A stretch of DNA of 64,000 bases from Caulobacter sp. X (lineage in GTDB: Bacteria; Pseudomonadota; Alphaproteobacteria; Caulobacterales; Caulobacteraceae), in the NCBI RefSeq assembly GCF_002742635.1, contig NZ_PEGF01000003.1:124001-188000 (forward strand), given 5' to 3'. Below are positions 32,583 to 40,404 of this stretch, piece by piece (the stretch's first letter is position 1; the number at the start of each line of letters is the position of its first letter). The position numbers were made by a program, and so were the translations under genes. The notes under the pieces are model-generated. The model was not told the DNA's origin, did not search any database, and saw nothing but the letters and a program-made list of their open reading frames with translations.

Positions 32583-32651
32583 GGTAACTCCCCGTCAAAG
32601 AGGAGGCCGGAATCTAGGCAAAGCTCCGCCGTCGCCTCGAGAGGCGTTTTT
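32571..32651 (+). ncRNA. Candidate antisense RNA (ctRNA) to the repC leader
   Basis: On the + strand, opposite the repC leader, TTGAAC at 32571 with a weak -10 about 17-18 bases on could start a short RNA near 32605. A hairpin CGCCTC-GA-GAGGCG followed by TTTTT at 32633-32651 would end it. RepABC plasmids control RepC with such a counter-transcribed RNA of about 50 nt. The terminator is clear, the promoter is not. Confidence 0.4.
32633..32651 (+). terminator. Intrinsic terminator opposite the repC leader
   Basis: CGCCTC (32633-32638), GA loop, GAGGCG (32641-32646), then TTTTT on the + strand. It points away from repC, so it would end a transcript antisense to the repC leader. Confidence 0.65.
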
Positions 32652-32745
32652 CAGTTGACGGGGGCGGGGAGATTGCGCAGTGTCGCGAGGCATTGAAGTT
32701 CGCGGCTCGTCCGACGCCAATCGGATGCGCTATCTTAAAGAGCCC

Positions 32746-32776
32746 CCGCCGGTCGTAAGATCGGCGGTTTCTTTTT
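32746..32776 (+). terminator. Second intrinsic terminator upstream of repC
   Basis: CCGCCGGTC pairs with GATCGGCGG (one G-U) around a GTAA loop, followed by TTTCTTTTT on the + strand. It may back up the first terminator or end a second short antisense transcript. Confidence 0.65.
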
Positions 32777-33193
32777 GTCCGTACCTCCAGGTGGTGGATC
32801 TGATCGGTGCAATGGGCCGCCTGGGCCGAGTCGGGTCAAGCGATTCCATTGGGGCCTAGACCTGAGAGCTGACCGCGCCATTTGACGCATTGTCAACTAC
32901 TCCGCCAGTATTGGCCCAGATCTAGCTGTGTCTATCTTCGTAAACGACCGGTTAACTTGAGTTTAGCCGCGCCATAATAACATCCCGAGCTAAGTGGTGA
33001 TTCTGAAACGCATGAAGGCGCCGCCGATTCCTTCAAGGAATCCGGAGCCTTGCGGGGGAATGCCAACACGAGTCCAAGACTCGGAAATTCGGATTCCTGG
33101 GCGGCGATCGGGCCGTCCCGCGCTGAGAAAAAACCCCCAGGAAACCGTGGACAACCGTCGCGACGCGTCCTGGGCGAGGGCAGGGCAGGGGAC
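32777..33193. other. Intergenic region upstream of repC, no supported gene
   Basis: Between repC and the lytic transglycosylase. It holds a GATTCCTT-C-AAGGAATC inverted repeat at 33026-33042 and a near-match to a CtrA box (TTAA-N7-TTAG) at 32952-32966. Open frames here are short and uncharacteristic. The region is locally less GC-rich around 32885-33000 and may hold repC promoters. Confidence 0.45.
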
Positions 33194-34243
33194 TCAGCTG
33201 AAGGCACTGAGAACCTCCCAGGCCGAGAGCGCGCGCCCGCCGCGGAAAAAGAGCCGACGATTCGCTCCCGCCGCTTCGGGAAGGAGTCTCGCCGCCGGGT
33301 AATAGGGCGCGACATAGGCCGCGCGGATGAGGCGGCTCGCGCCGGCGGCGCCCAGGACATGAGCGGCGTAAAGTTCACCCTGGGACGGTAAGCGGCCCAG
33401 ATCCGCGCGCAGCGCTCGCACATTCTGCGCGGTAAGCTCTGCGGCGATGCGTGAGGCGAGCGTGGGGTCATAGCGGAGCGCCAGGATCCGCGCGCGATCG
33501 GCCGGGTCGACGACGTAGGCGCGTCCAGCCCGATCAAAGCGGATCAGCCGCGCCTCGCGGGAGAGGCCATGGAGTGCGCCGTAATCGGCGACGCTCTTCA
33601 GCCAGGTCTGCTCGATGAACTGGAACAGGCCTCGCGCCGAAGACGTCCGAGACGCGGCGTAGATGTTCCAGGACGACTCTCGTTGAGCCGCGCGTGTGAG
33701 ATAGGCCTGATCAACGCCGACAACGGCGGCGGCGTCGGCCACCACCTGGTTGACGAGCTGGCTCGAGGCCGGCGCTCGACGCCCCACGGCGCGCGCGGGT
33801 CGATCGTGCCGCAACCTCGGCGCATCGAGAATGGAGAGGGCGCCGTCGACCAGATCCGACAGCGTCGGTTCGCGGCGATAGACGCGCTGCACAGCCAGGC
33901 GGCCAAGGTCGGGTCTCTGAAGCGCCGCGAGATAAAGCGCCTCGCGCGCCCGTGTCGTCGGGTCGACCGAGAACAGCCGCATCGCGGCCGTCGGATCGCC
34001 AACCCCGCCTTCCGGCTGGGCGATGGCCTTGACGACGGCGGGGTCAAGATCCGCCGCCAGTCGAGCGCGCGTCAGCCAGCCGGGTTCGGGAAGAATGACC
34101 AGAGCGGCCGCGGCGACGGTTGAGGCGGACGCGATGTAGAAGAGTGCGCGCGGCGAGGGGGCAAAAAGCCCGCGCGCGACCCGCCGCCAGCGAAGTGGAA
34201 ACGCCGGAGCGGGCAGGGGCCCAAGCTGCAGGGCCGGCGTCAT
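33194..34243 (-). CDS. Lytic transglycosylase for conjugation
   Basis: 349 aa. One membrane segment at about 33-52 anchors a periplasmic part. The SLT domain starts near 165, with catalytic Glu189 in AAQRESSWN and the ARGLFQF motif at 203-209. Such enzymes open peptidoglycan locally for the secretion channel; in F this is the role of Orf169. The long N-terminal part (60-160) and C-terminal part are extra. Its ATG overlaps the stop of the 135-aa gene, and both are preceded by an operator copy, linking it to the transfer regulon. Confidence 0.88.
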   Translation of the reverse strand: MTPALQLGPLPAPAFPLRWRRVARGLFAPSPRALFYIASASTVAAAALVILPEPGWLTRARLAADLDPAVVKAIAQPEGGVGDPTAAMRLFSVDPTTRAREALYLAALQRPDLGRLAVQRVYRREPTLSDLVDGALSILDAPRLRHDRPARAVGRRAPASSQLVNQVVADAAAVVGVDQAYLTRAAQRESSWNIYAASRTSSARGLFQFIEQTWLKSVADYGALHGLSREARLIRFDRAGRAYVVDPADRARILALRYDPTLASRIAAELTAQNVRALRADLGRLPSQGELYAAHVLGAAGASRLIRAAYVAPYYPAARLLPEAAGANRRLFFRGGRALSAWEVLSAFS

Positions 34244-34647
34244 GCCGCGTCGCGCGGCCGCCGAATCCTCACGGTCCGCGCGGGTCGCTTGAGGATGACG
34301 GGTTGCTGGACAGTGCTCTGGGCCGCGGTGCGGGCGTTCTCCGAGATGATGAACGCCATCTCCTCGGCCGACCGGCTGGCGATCGCCGCGTAGAGGACAA
34401 CGGCCGGGTCGTGCCCGAGACGTTCAACAAGCTTGAGAAAGACATCGAGACGTCTGGGGCCGTACTCCTTGGCCTTCGGATTGTCGTGATCAAGCACCGC
34501 CCGGAAGTTGCTGTAGCGCGTCAGCGTGCTTCTCGAGATGATCGCCTTCAACTGCGGTCGACGCGTCTCGGCATATTGATGGAGATAGTGGGCCAGCCGC
34601 GCGATGACGACGTGAGTGCCCTCTTCAACTCTCCGCGACCACGGCAT
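34240..34647 (-). CDS. Hypothetical protein coupled to the lytic transglycosylase (135 aa)
   Basis: The ATG at 34647 is preferred; a GTG at 34686 in frame lies only 12 bases from the operator and would leave little leader. The product is soluble and basic, with two helical parts (EGTHVVIARLAHYLHQYAET; DVFLKLVERLGHDPAVVLYA) and a basic tail (RTVRIRRPRDAA). It could be a DNA-binding or structural partner. No family is recognised. The stop overlaps the transglycosylase start (ATGA). Confidence 0.6.
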   Translation of the reverse strand: MPWSRRVEEGTHVVIARLAHYLHQYAETRRPQLKAIISRSTLTRYSNFRAVLDHDNPKAKEYGPRRLDVFLKLVERLGHDPAVVLYAAIASRSAEEMAFIISENARTAAQSTVQQPVILKRPARTVRIRRPRDAA

Positions 34648-34698
34648 GTTCGTAACCCAGGCCCAATTCTGAGCCTGTGGTGACACAGGATAATGCGA

Positions 34699-34718
34699 AG
34701 TGCAAGGTACCTTGCACT
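34699..34718. promoter_or_regulatory. 20-bp palindromic operator, copy 4 (perfect)
   Basis: AGTGCAAGGTACCTTGCACT, identical to copy 1. It lies 51 bases upstream of the 135-aa gene and its lytic transglycosylase partner. An interrupted repeat AGGCCCAATTCTGAGCCT lies at 34659-34676. Confidence 0.8.
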
Positions 34719-34772
34719 CATGGGACAGGACTCAGAGCGCCCTTGTCGTTACGCGCGGTTCAATGTTCGCGG

Positions 34773-35438
34773 CTAGCTGGTCGCCTCGCGCTCGAGCATC
34801 CGAGCCCGGAACTCTTCGGCGCTGGCGCTTTCGTTGGCCGCCGCCAACACCGCCGTGGCGTTGTAGCCGATCTCGTTGATCAGGGTCGCGATCTCGGGAA
34901 GGGCGGTGCCATCGTCATAGCCGGGTTTCAGCTTTCCCAGGCCGCGGCTCATCGCGCGCTCGAAACGCGCCTGGGTGTCGGGCTTGCGGGCGATCCGTGA
35001 ACGCACGGCTGGATCCTGCCAGTTCTCGCGGAGCAGGTCGGCGATGAAGTTAAAGCTCTGCAGAGAGCGTTCCTTGAGGACCTCGAGTGCCTCATAGGCC
35101 GTGGCCACCAGGATCACTTCGCGCTGGGACTTGTGATGTTTTTCCATCAACGCCTTCAGCGTCGGCTCCATGGCGCGAGGAATGGAGACCGCGCCCTTGC
35201 GCTTGCGCAGGTCGATTAGAAAGCGGGACGCCGTCTTCGTGAACTCGTTGGCCCGCATATTGCCAAGGCGCTTGAGGCCCGCCTCGGCGAGCTGCGACAT
35301 GTCCTTGCCGTTGGGCCCGTAAGCCGCGCGCCTGACAATCGCCTGCCATTCCGCATGGTCCAGGCCGTTGACGACGATCGTCGCCTCCCGACGCTTGGCG
35401 CTGCGCGCGCGATACACCAAGCTTGCGACGTCGGTCAT
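34773..35438 (-). CDS. Hypothetical helical basic protein (221 aa)
   Basis: The ATG at 35438 is a conservative start; the frame is open further, with ATG at 35576 and GTG at 35636. Residues 1-90 are basic (VYRARSAKRREATIVVNGLD, ...KTASRFLIDLRKRKGAV); the rest is helical. No HTH motif is evident, but the size, basic character and position between two operators make it one candidate for the unknown operator-binding regulator. That is inference only. Confidence 0.55.
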   Translation of the reverse strand: MTDVASLVYRARSAKRREATIVVNGLDHAEWQAIVRRAAYGPNGKDMSQLAEAGLKRLGNMRANEFTKTASRFLIDLRKRKGAVSIPRAMEPTLKALMEKHHKSQREVILVATAYEALEVLKERSLQSFNFIADLLRENWQDPAVRSRIARKPDTQARFERAMSRGLGKLKPGYDDGTALPEIATLINEIGYNATAVLAAANESASAEEFRARMLEREATS

Positions 35439-35650
35439 CAAGTCGGTGTCGCCACGGCGGGCGGCGCGTGGGCGAGCACCCGTGGATTGATCGTCATTCT
35501 GGGCGGCCAAGACCGGTCTCCAACACTTTCGGCGCAAGCCAGCTTGCACAAACTTCACGACCTGTGATCGCGACATGTGCGCGCAGCGTCGACTGCACAA
35601 GGGATTGAACGCACGAACGGGTGCAATGTAGCTCACCCTTTAGGCGGCAA

Positions 35651-35670
35651 GAACCGGAAATTTTCGGTTC
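35651..35670. repeat. Imperfect inverted repeat upstream of the tra operon
   Basis: GAACCGGAAATTTTCGGTTC: 6-bp arms GAACCG/CGGTTC around an A/T-rich centre. It lies in the roughly 420-bp intergenic region before traA. Role unknown; a regulator site or part of an origin of transfer are possibilities. Confidence 0.45.
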
Positions 35671-35735
35671 CAGGGCGCCAGGCCTGGGGCTGACGACGTC
35701 GAACGTGGTCCGAGTGGCCCAAACCCGCGTCACGC

Positions 35736-35751
35736 GGCCCAATCCTGGGCC
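35736..35751. repeat. Interrupted repeat GGCCCA-N4-TGGGCC next to operator copy 5
   Basis: GGCCCAATCCTGGGCC lies 18 bases before the operator at 35769. Related repeats lie near copies 3 (14089-14104) and 4 (34659-34676). Possibly a second protein site. Confidence 0.4.
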
Positions 35752-35768
35752 TCGCGCTCAGAATCGCG

Positions 35769-35820
35769 AGTGCAAGCTACCTTGCACTTTTTGAAGGTTA
35801 AGTGCTGTTAATCGTATGAC
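35769..35820 (+). promoter_or_regulatory. Operator copy 5 and promoter of the tra operon
   Basis: AGTGCAAGCTACCTTGCACT at 35769-35788 is followed by TTGAAG (35791-35796) and, 17-18 bases later, GTATGA/TATGAC (35814-35820), a plausible promoter. traA starts at 35862. The operator sits immediately upstream of the -35 box, where a regulator could act. Confidence 0.7.
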
Positions 35821-35861
35821 GCCGTTCCGGCGTTCGCGATCTTCGAGCAAGGAATAACCTC

Positions 35862-36182
35862 ATGACTCTCCGGAAGATTCTTCCGTCGGCCCGCACCGCG
35901 AAGGCCGTCGAAAAAGCCCTGGTCGGCGCGATCGCCGTGGCCGGCGTCACCGCCGCCGCCCACGCCGGCACCGACAACACCTTCAGCGCCACCGTGACTT
36001 CGCTGACCGGCTGGGCCAGCGGCTCGCTGGGCAAGCTGGCCGCCGTCGCCGGCATCGGCTCGGCCCTGGTCGGCATGGTGCTGAAGTTCGACTGGAAGAT
36101 GATCGGCGGCGCCCTGGGCATCGGCCTGACGGCCGCCACCGGCCCGGCCATCGTCAGCGGCCTGGCCACCGCGCTGTTCTAG
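35862..36182 (+). CDS. traA: F-type conjugative pilin TraA
   Basis: 106 aa. A 35-residue leader with a basic start and hydrophobic core ends AHA-GTD; the predicted mature pilin has 71 residues with two hydrophobic helices around LKFDWK, the usual TraA hairpin. It is the major subunit of the conjugative pilus. First gene of the tra operon, just after operator and promoter. A paralogue lies at 13367-13684 (56 of 71 mature residues identical). A hairpin in the gap before traL may stabilise its mRNA. Confidence 0.92.
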   Translation: MTLRKILPSARTAKAVEKALVGAIAVAGVTAAAHAGTDNTFSATVTSLTGWASGSLGKLAAVAGIGSALVGMVLKFDWKMIGGALGIGLTAATGPAIVSGLATALF

Positions 36183-36307
36183 GTCAACCGGGGCGTCGGG
36201 CGCAGTCACACGAGGCTCGAGGCCCTCCACCATTCCTGGCCGGGTAGTGCGATCCGTACTCAAGCACCCGGTCAGGAGTGGTTCCGAAGTCAGCGAACCG
36301 GAACACA

Positions 36308-36335
36308 GGCCGATCCTCGGGGAAATGGATCGGCC
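36308..36335 (+). promoter_or_regulatory. Hairpin between traA and traL
   Basis: GGCCGATCC (36308-36316) pairs with GGATCGGCC (36327-36335) around a 10-base loop, with no T-tract. In the 180-base traA-traL gap this could stabilise pilin mRNA or attenuate transcription so that pilin exceeds the other Tra proteins. Confidence 0.5.
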
Positions 36336-36364
36336 CTCATGAACACCGGGATGCGAAGCGGGTC

Positions 36365-36652
36365 ATGTCAAAAGAGAGCTATATTCCGCAATACCTGGAT
36401 GAGCCCGAGCGGTTTTTGATCTTCACGCCGGACGAGCTCATCGCTGTGGTGGTCCCACTGGCGATCTGCACCGTCGTGCTGAACTTCGCCTACGGCCTTG
36501 TGGTCGCCGGGGTCATCTTCTGGTGCTTGCGGAAAGTGAAGCAGGGCGGCGGCCTCCAGCGCCTGCTCTGGATCGGTTACTGGCTGCTGCCGGCCGATGT
36601 CACCCAGCTTAAGGCGACGCCCCCTTCGCATCTCCGGGAGATGGCGGGGTGA
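36365..36652 (+). CDS. traL: T4SS inner-membrane protein TraL
   Basis: 95 aa. The motif YIPQYLDEPERFLIFTPDE is the TraL signature; two membrane spans follow. TraL is the VirB3 counterpart, needed for pilus assembly with TraC. The ATG at 36365 fits the conserved N-terminus. It is followed by traE after three bases. Confidence 0.93.
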   Translation: MSKESYIPQYLDEPERFLIFTPDELIAVVVPLAICTVVLNFAYGLVVAGVIFWCLRKVKQGGGLQRLLWIGYWLLPADVTQLKATPPSHLREMAG

Positions 36653-36655
36653 GCA

Positions 36656-37255
36656 ATGCACGCAGCCGAAGCAATTGAACGGGCTAAACGGCTCAACATC
36701 AGAACCACGGCCCTGGGCCTGGGTCTGGCGGTCAGCATCATGGCCAATCTGGCGACAGGGATCGTTGCGTTGGAGTCGCGCCAGGTCATCCTGGTCCCGA
36801 CGCTTCCCAGCGACACCGCCATCCGGCCCGGTGGCACGCCGCCGCCCGAGTATCTCGAGGGTTTGAGCCGCGAGATCACCTGGACCTTCCTGAACCGCAC
36901 CCCGGAGTCGGATCGCTATCTCGAGCGCGCGCTGGAGCGCATCGTCGAGCCGGCGACCTACCAGAAGCTCAAGGCCGGCCTGGTCGATGATCGCAAGGCG
37001 CGTCAGGAGACGCGCGGCAGTCAAGCCTGGTGGCCCGACGACTTCTACGTTGATCCCAAGAAGATGTACGTCGAGGTGCGCGGCAACCTCGCGGTCTCGA
37101 AGGGCAACGAGATCGTCCAGACGTCCCGCAAGATCTACGCGCTGCGCTTCGTCCAGCACGGAGCCACGCTGAGGCTGGCCTCCATCACCGAGATCACCCC
37201 CGAGCAGTCGGAGGGCGAGAAGGTCAAGATCACCACCCCAGAGGGCTCCCAATGA
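36656..37255 (+). CDS. traE: T4SS protein TraE
   Basis: 199 aa. One N-terminal membrane span (about 20-38) and a periplasmic domain with WTFLNRTPESDRYLERALE and YVEVRGNLAVSKG typical of TraE, the VirB8/VirB5-like inner-membrane component of F-type systems. Coupled to traK by an ATGA overlap. Confidence 0.93.
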   Translation: MHAAEAIERAKRLNIRTTALGLGLAVSIMANLATGIVALESRQVILVPTLPSDTAIRPGGTPPPEYLEGLSREITWTFLNRTPESDRYLERALERIVEPATYQKLKAGLVDDRKARQETRGSQAWWPDDFYVDPKKMYVEVRGNLAVSKGNEIVQTSRKIYALRFVQHGATLRLASITEITPEQSEGEKVKITTPEGSQ

Positions 37256-38001
37256 AGCTGATCAGCGCAGTGGCGGGCGCCGTCTTGGCGTTCGCGGCGG
37301 CGCCGGCCGCCCTGGCCGGCCAGGTCATGGCCAAGGACGGCCGGTTTGAGGCCGACGTCTCCGCCAGACAAATGTCTCGCATCGCCGTCCTCGGCGACAA
37401 GATCGAGTCCGTCCGCAAGATCGACGATCCTGAGGGGCCGCAGATCCTGGTGGAGACTGACGCCAAGACTGGAGACGCCTTTATCGGCTTCGATGGCGAC
37501 GTCAGCGGCCGCGCCTTCTCGGTCTTCCTGGTCACCGAGTCCGGCCGCACGCTGCAGGCGGTTCTCCATCCGGTGGCGGCCGAGGGTCAGACCATCATCG
37601 TCAAGCCAGACGGGTCGACCGCGCAGGCCCAGACACTGTCGTCGATGGGGCCTGGGGCGCCCGCGCCACCCCGGGCCGATCGTCGGGAGACCTACACCGA
37701 GACCCTGGCTGCTTTCACCCGCCTGATGTTCAACGGCGACGATGTGGACGGCGTCACGCGACGGGCTCTCAACGAGAAGTCACGACCTGCGGGCCCGTTC
37801 ATGGTTCGCCAGGTGTGGTCCTACGACGTCCCAGGTCTCCATGGGCGCGTGATCTACATCACCAACGCCGGCAAGGAGACCGTTCCGGTGATGGTCGACG
37901 CCTTCCTGGTCGAAGGGGTCCTCGCGGCCTCGGCGTCGCACGAGACCTTACGCCCCGGCGAGCAGGGGCGGGTGTTCGTCGTCGAGGAGGGCCAGCCGTG
38001 A
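37252..38001 (+). CDS. traK: T4SS secretin-like protein TraK
   Basis: 249 aa with a signal peptide (MKLISAVAGAVLAFAAAPAA). The rest is beta-rich, with VWSYDVPGLHGRVIYITNAG and a C-terminal HETLRPGEQGRVFVVEE, as in TraK (VirB9-like). TraK, TraV and TraB form the core complex spanning the envelope. The next gene starts with an overlapping GTG. Confidence 0.9.
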   Translation: MKLISAVAGAVLAFAAAPAALAGQVMAKDGRFEADVSARQMSRIAVLGDKIESVRKIDDPEGPQILVETDAKTGDAFIGFDGDVSGRAFSVFLVTESGRTLQAVLHPVAAEGQTIIVKPDGSTAQAQTLSSMGPGAPAPPRADRRETYTETLAAFTRLMFNGDDVDGVTRRALNEKSRPAGPFMVRQVWSYDVPGLHGRVIYITNAGKETVPVMVDAFLVEGVLAASASHETLRPGEQGRVFVVEEGQP

Positions 38002-39410
38002 GCGAGCTGCCCGAAGCCAATGTCCCCGATGAGGTCGTTTACGACGCCAATGACAAGGCCAAGAGCCGGCAGCGCTCGATCTGGCTGATCTTCGGCGGGC
38101 TCGCGGCCGTGGTGGCCGTTGTCTATCTCTGGACCACCTTCAAGCCGAACGCCGAGGCGCCGATCTCGGCCCAGAGGGTGAACGCCACCGCCGACGTGCT
38201 CAAGACCGGCGACACCGCGCCCGAAGTGGTCAACGGCGATCTGGCCCGACAGGTCGAAAGCCTGAAGTCGGAAAACGCCCGGATCCAGACCGACGCCCTG
38301 ACCTACAAGTCCCAGATGGAACAGGCCCAGCAGCAGCTGGCCGCCGACCGTGCCGATGCGCAAAACACCATCGCCGCCCTCGAGGACCGTAACCGCACAC
38401 GCACTGCTCCGACCGCCGCACCCGCTGGCGGACTGGCCAGCGCGTTAGGGGGCGCCCAGGGGACCCCGACCCTTGGACCGTTCCCGGCTACCCCGCTCGC
38501 GCCGCGTGGGACCCCGTCGGGGTTAGGTGCGGGCGGGGGCTCCGCCGACGAAGCCGCGCCGCCGCCAAGGCCCCGACGCGCCTTCGCCACGGTGCGCGCG
38601 AGCGAGCCCGCGGCCCGACCGACGGGCGACGCGCGCCCCGATGGCGCGAACGCCGCGAGCGGCGACTTCGCCAACAAGCCCGGCGCGGCGGCCGGCGCCA
38701 AGGGCCAGACGCAGCAAGCCTCCTACTTCACGGGCAAGCTGGCCAGCTACGACACCGCCAACTATGTGCCTCCCAACGCCTATGCGACCGCCAAGGTCCT
38801 GGTCGGCGTCGATGGCGCGGCCGGGGTGGCCGCTCAGGCCGATCCCAAGCCGGTGCTCTTCCGCATCACCGGACCGGCTGTCTCGGTGGGTTCCAACGGT
38901 CGCTATCAATCCACCGATCTTCGCGGTTGCCTGGTCAATGGCGCGGCCTACGCCGAGCTTTCCAGCGAGAAGGTCTATGTGAAGCTGCAGCGGATCTCCT
39001 GCCCGCTCGGCAAGGACAAGTTTTCCGTCGCCACGGTCGAGGGCTACGCCACGCAGCATGGCAAGTCGGGCGTGCGCGGGCGCGTCGTTGAGCGTTCGGG
39101 CGGCCTGACAGCCCGGGCCGCGGTCGCCGGCACCCTGCAGGGCCTGGGTCAGTCCCTGAGCCAGAACTACCGGACCGCGCAGGGTGGCCTCAACGCCGTG
39201 ACCGGCGCCGGCGGCCTTCTGGGCGGCGAGAAGCTTTCGGGTTCGGAGATCGCGCAAGGCTCGGCCGCCAGCGGCATCAGCAACGCCGCCTCGATGTTGG
39301 CCGACTACTACATCAAACGCGCCGAGCAGTATCAGCCGGTCATCGAGATGCCGACCGGGATCTCGATCGAGATCGTCTTCCTGTCGGGCTTCCAGGTGAA
39401 GGGCGACTGA
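37998..39410 (+). CDS. traB: T4SS core protein TraB
   Basis: 470 aa from a GTG at 37998 overlapping the traK stop. One membrane span at about 30-50, a coiled coil around 75-130, a long Pro/Ala/Gly-rich part, and a C-terminal VirB10-like beta-barrel domain starting near 240 (PNAYATAKVLVGVDGA; YAELSSEKVYVKLQRISC). It links inner and outer membrane in the channel. Confidence 0.93.
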   Translation: MSELPEANVPDEVVYDANDKAKSRQRSIWLIFGGLAAVVAVVYLWTTFKPNAEAPISAQRVNATADVLKTGDTAPEVVNGDLARQVESLKSENARIQTDALTYKSQMEQAQQQLAADRADAQNTIAALEDRNRTRTAPTAAPAGGLASALGGAQGTPTLGPFPATPLAPRGTPSGLGAGGGSADEAAPPPRPRRAFATVRASEPAARPTGDARPDGANAASGDFANKPGAAAGAKGQTQQASYFTGKLASYDTANYVPPNAYATAKVLVGVDGAAGVAAQADPKPVLFRITGPAVSVGSNGRYQSTDLRGCLVNGAAYAELSSEKVYVKLQRISCPLGKDKFSVATVEGYATQHGKSGVRGRVVERSGGLTARAAVAGTLQGLGQSLSQNYRTAQGGLNAVTGAGGLLGGEKLSGSEIAQGSAASGISNAASMLADYYIKRAEQYQPVIEMPTGISIEIVFLSGFQVKGD

Positions 39411-39583
39411 TGCTGACGATCGCTCTCACCATCCTCCTCGCGCCCTCGCAAATGCCGAGCCCCGCGCCCGTGCGTCCGCGCCCGTCCTGCGAGTGCTGCG
39501 CGCCCATTCACAAACCCCTCGTCCTCACGCCCGCGCCCCGCGCGCGTCTTGCACCGGAGTCCTTCCATGAAGTTCACGGCTAA
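39410..39583 (+). CDS. Small secreted cysteine-containing protein (57 aa)
   Basis: The ATG shares one base with the traB stop (TGATG), and the last 17 bases overlap dsbC. A short hydrophobic start (MLTIALTILLAP) may be a signal sequence; it is followed by Pro-rich sequence with SCECCAPIH. Three clustered Cys residues next to a thiol-disulfide isomerase gene suggest a redox substrate or partner. No family is recognised. Confidence 0.45.
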   Translation: MLTIALTILLAPSQMPSPAPVRPRPSCECCAPIHKPLVLTPAPRARLAPESFHEVHG

Positions 39584-40400
39584 AGTCATCGTCCCCTCCG
39601 CCCTGGCGCTTGGCCTGATGGCCGCCGCCGGCGGCGGCGCCCTGGCGCTCTCCAAGACCGCCAACAACAAGCTCGCCGATCGCCTTCAGCAGGAGTTTCC
39701 CGCCACCAAGATCAGCGGCGTGAATTGCGACTTCAAGGTCAAGGGTCTGTGCGAAGTCGTCGCCGGCAAGAACGTGTTCTACGCCACGGCCGACGGCCAG
39801 AAGGTGTTCATCGGCGAGGTCCTCGACCTCAAGAGCAAGACCAACATCACCGCCGCGCGGATCTCGGAACTGGCGTCGATGGCCAGCGCGGAAGCCAAGA
39901 TCGCCGGCGGCCCTCAGCAAGCCGCCGCCGACCAGACGCCGCCGCCGGCGGCCGCCGCGCCGGCCAGCGTCATCAAGGTGGATCTGCCCAAGGACAACGC
40001 GGTGATCCACAACGCCGGCGCGCCGCTGAAGCTGACGGTGTTCGCCGACTACAGCTGCCACTTCTGCCAGCAGCTCTTCACCGACCTGAAGAGCCATCCC
40101 GAGATCGAAATCACCGAGTACCCGATCGCCATCCTCGGCCCGGAGAGTGAGACCAAGGCCAAGCGTGTCCTGTGCTCGAGCGACAAGACCGCCGCGGCGA
40201 ACGCGCTCTACTACGGCGGAGAAATGCGCACTGCCGGCGAGTGCGAGGCCGGCGCGGCCAAGCTGGCTCAGAACCTGGCCTTCGCGCGACAACACGGGAT
40301 CCAGGGCACCCCGATGCTGATCCGCAGCGACGGCGCGACCAACAGCGGCTGGATGCCTGGCGACAAGCTGGTCGCCTGGCTCAAGGGCGTGAAGGCCTAG
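39567..40400 (+). CDS. dsbC: Periplasmic disulfide isomerase, DsbC-like
   Basis: 277 aa with a signal peptide. The N-terminal dimerisation-like domain is followed by a Pro/Ala linker at about 120-134 and a thioredoxin domain with CHFC at 164-167 and the cis-Pro in GIQGTPMLI. F-type systems carry TrbB or DsbC to fold Cys-rich TraN, TraU and TraH. Start ATG 39567. Confidence 0.92.
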   Translation: MKFTAKVIVPSALALGLMAAAGGGALALSKTANNKLADRLQQEFPATKISGVNCDFKVKGLCEVVAGKNVFYATADGQKVFIGEVLDLKSKTNITAARISELASMASAEAKIAGGPQQAAADQTPPPAAAAPASVIKVDLPKDNAVIHNAGAPLKLTVFADYSCHFCQQLFTDLKSHPEIEITEYPIAILGPESETKAKRVLCSSDKTAAANALYYGGEMRTAGECEAGAAKLAQNLAFARQHGIQGTPMLIRSDGATNSGWMPGDKLVAWLKGVKA

Positions 40401-40404
40401 AGCG

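Noticed and set aside
33050..33391. Open frame of 113 codons on the + strand
   Set aside because: Overlaps the transglycosylase 3' end on the other strand and has a shadow-like composition.
35798..35811. Possible CtrA box upstream of traA
   Set aside because: TTAA copies are separated by six bases, not seven, so it does not fit the consensus.
35439..35861. Origin of transfer upstream of traA
   Set aside because: Inverted repeats are present, but no relaxase gene is in the window and no known nic sequence was recognised, so the call cannot be supported.
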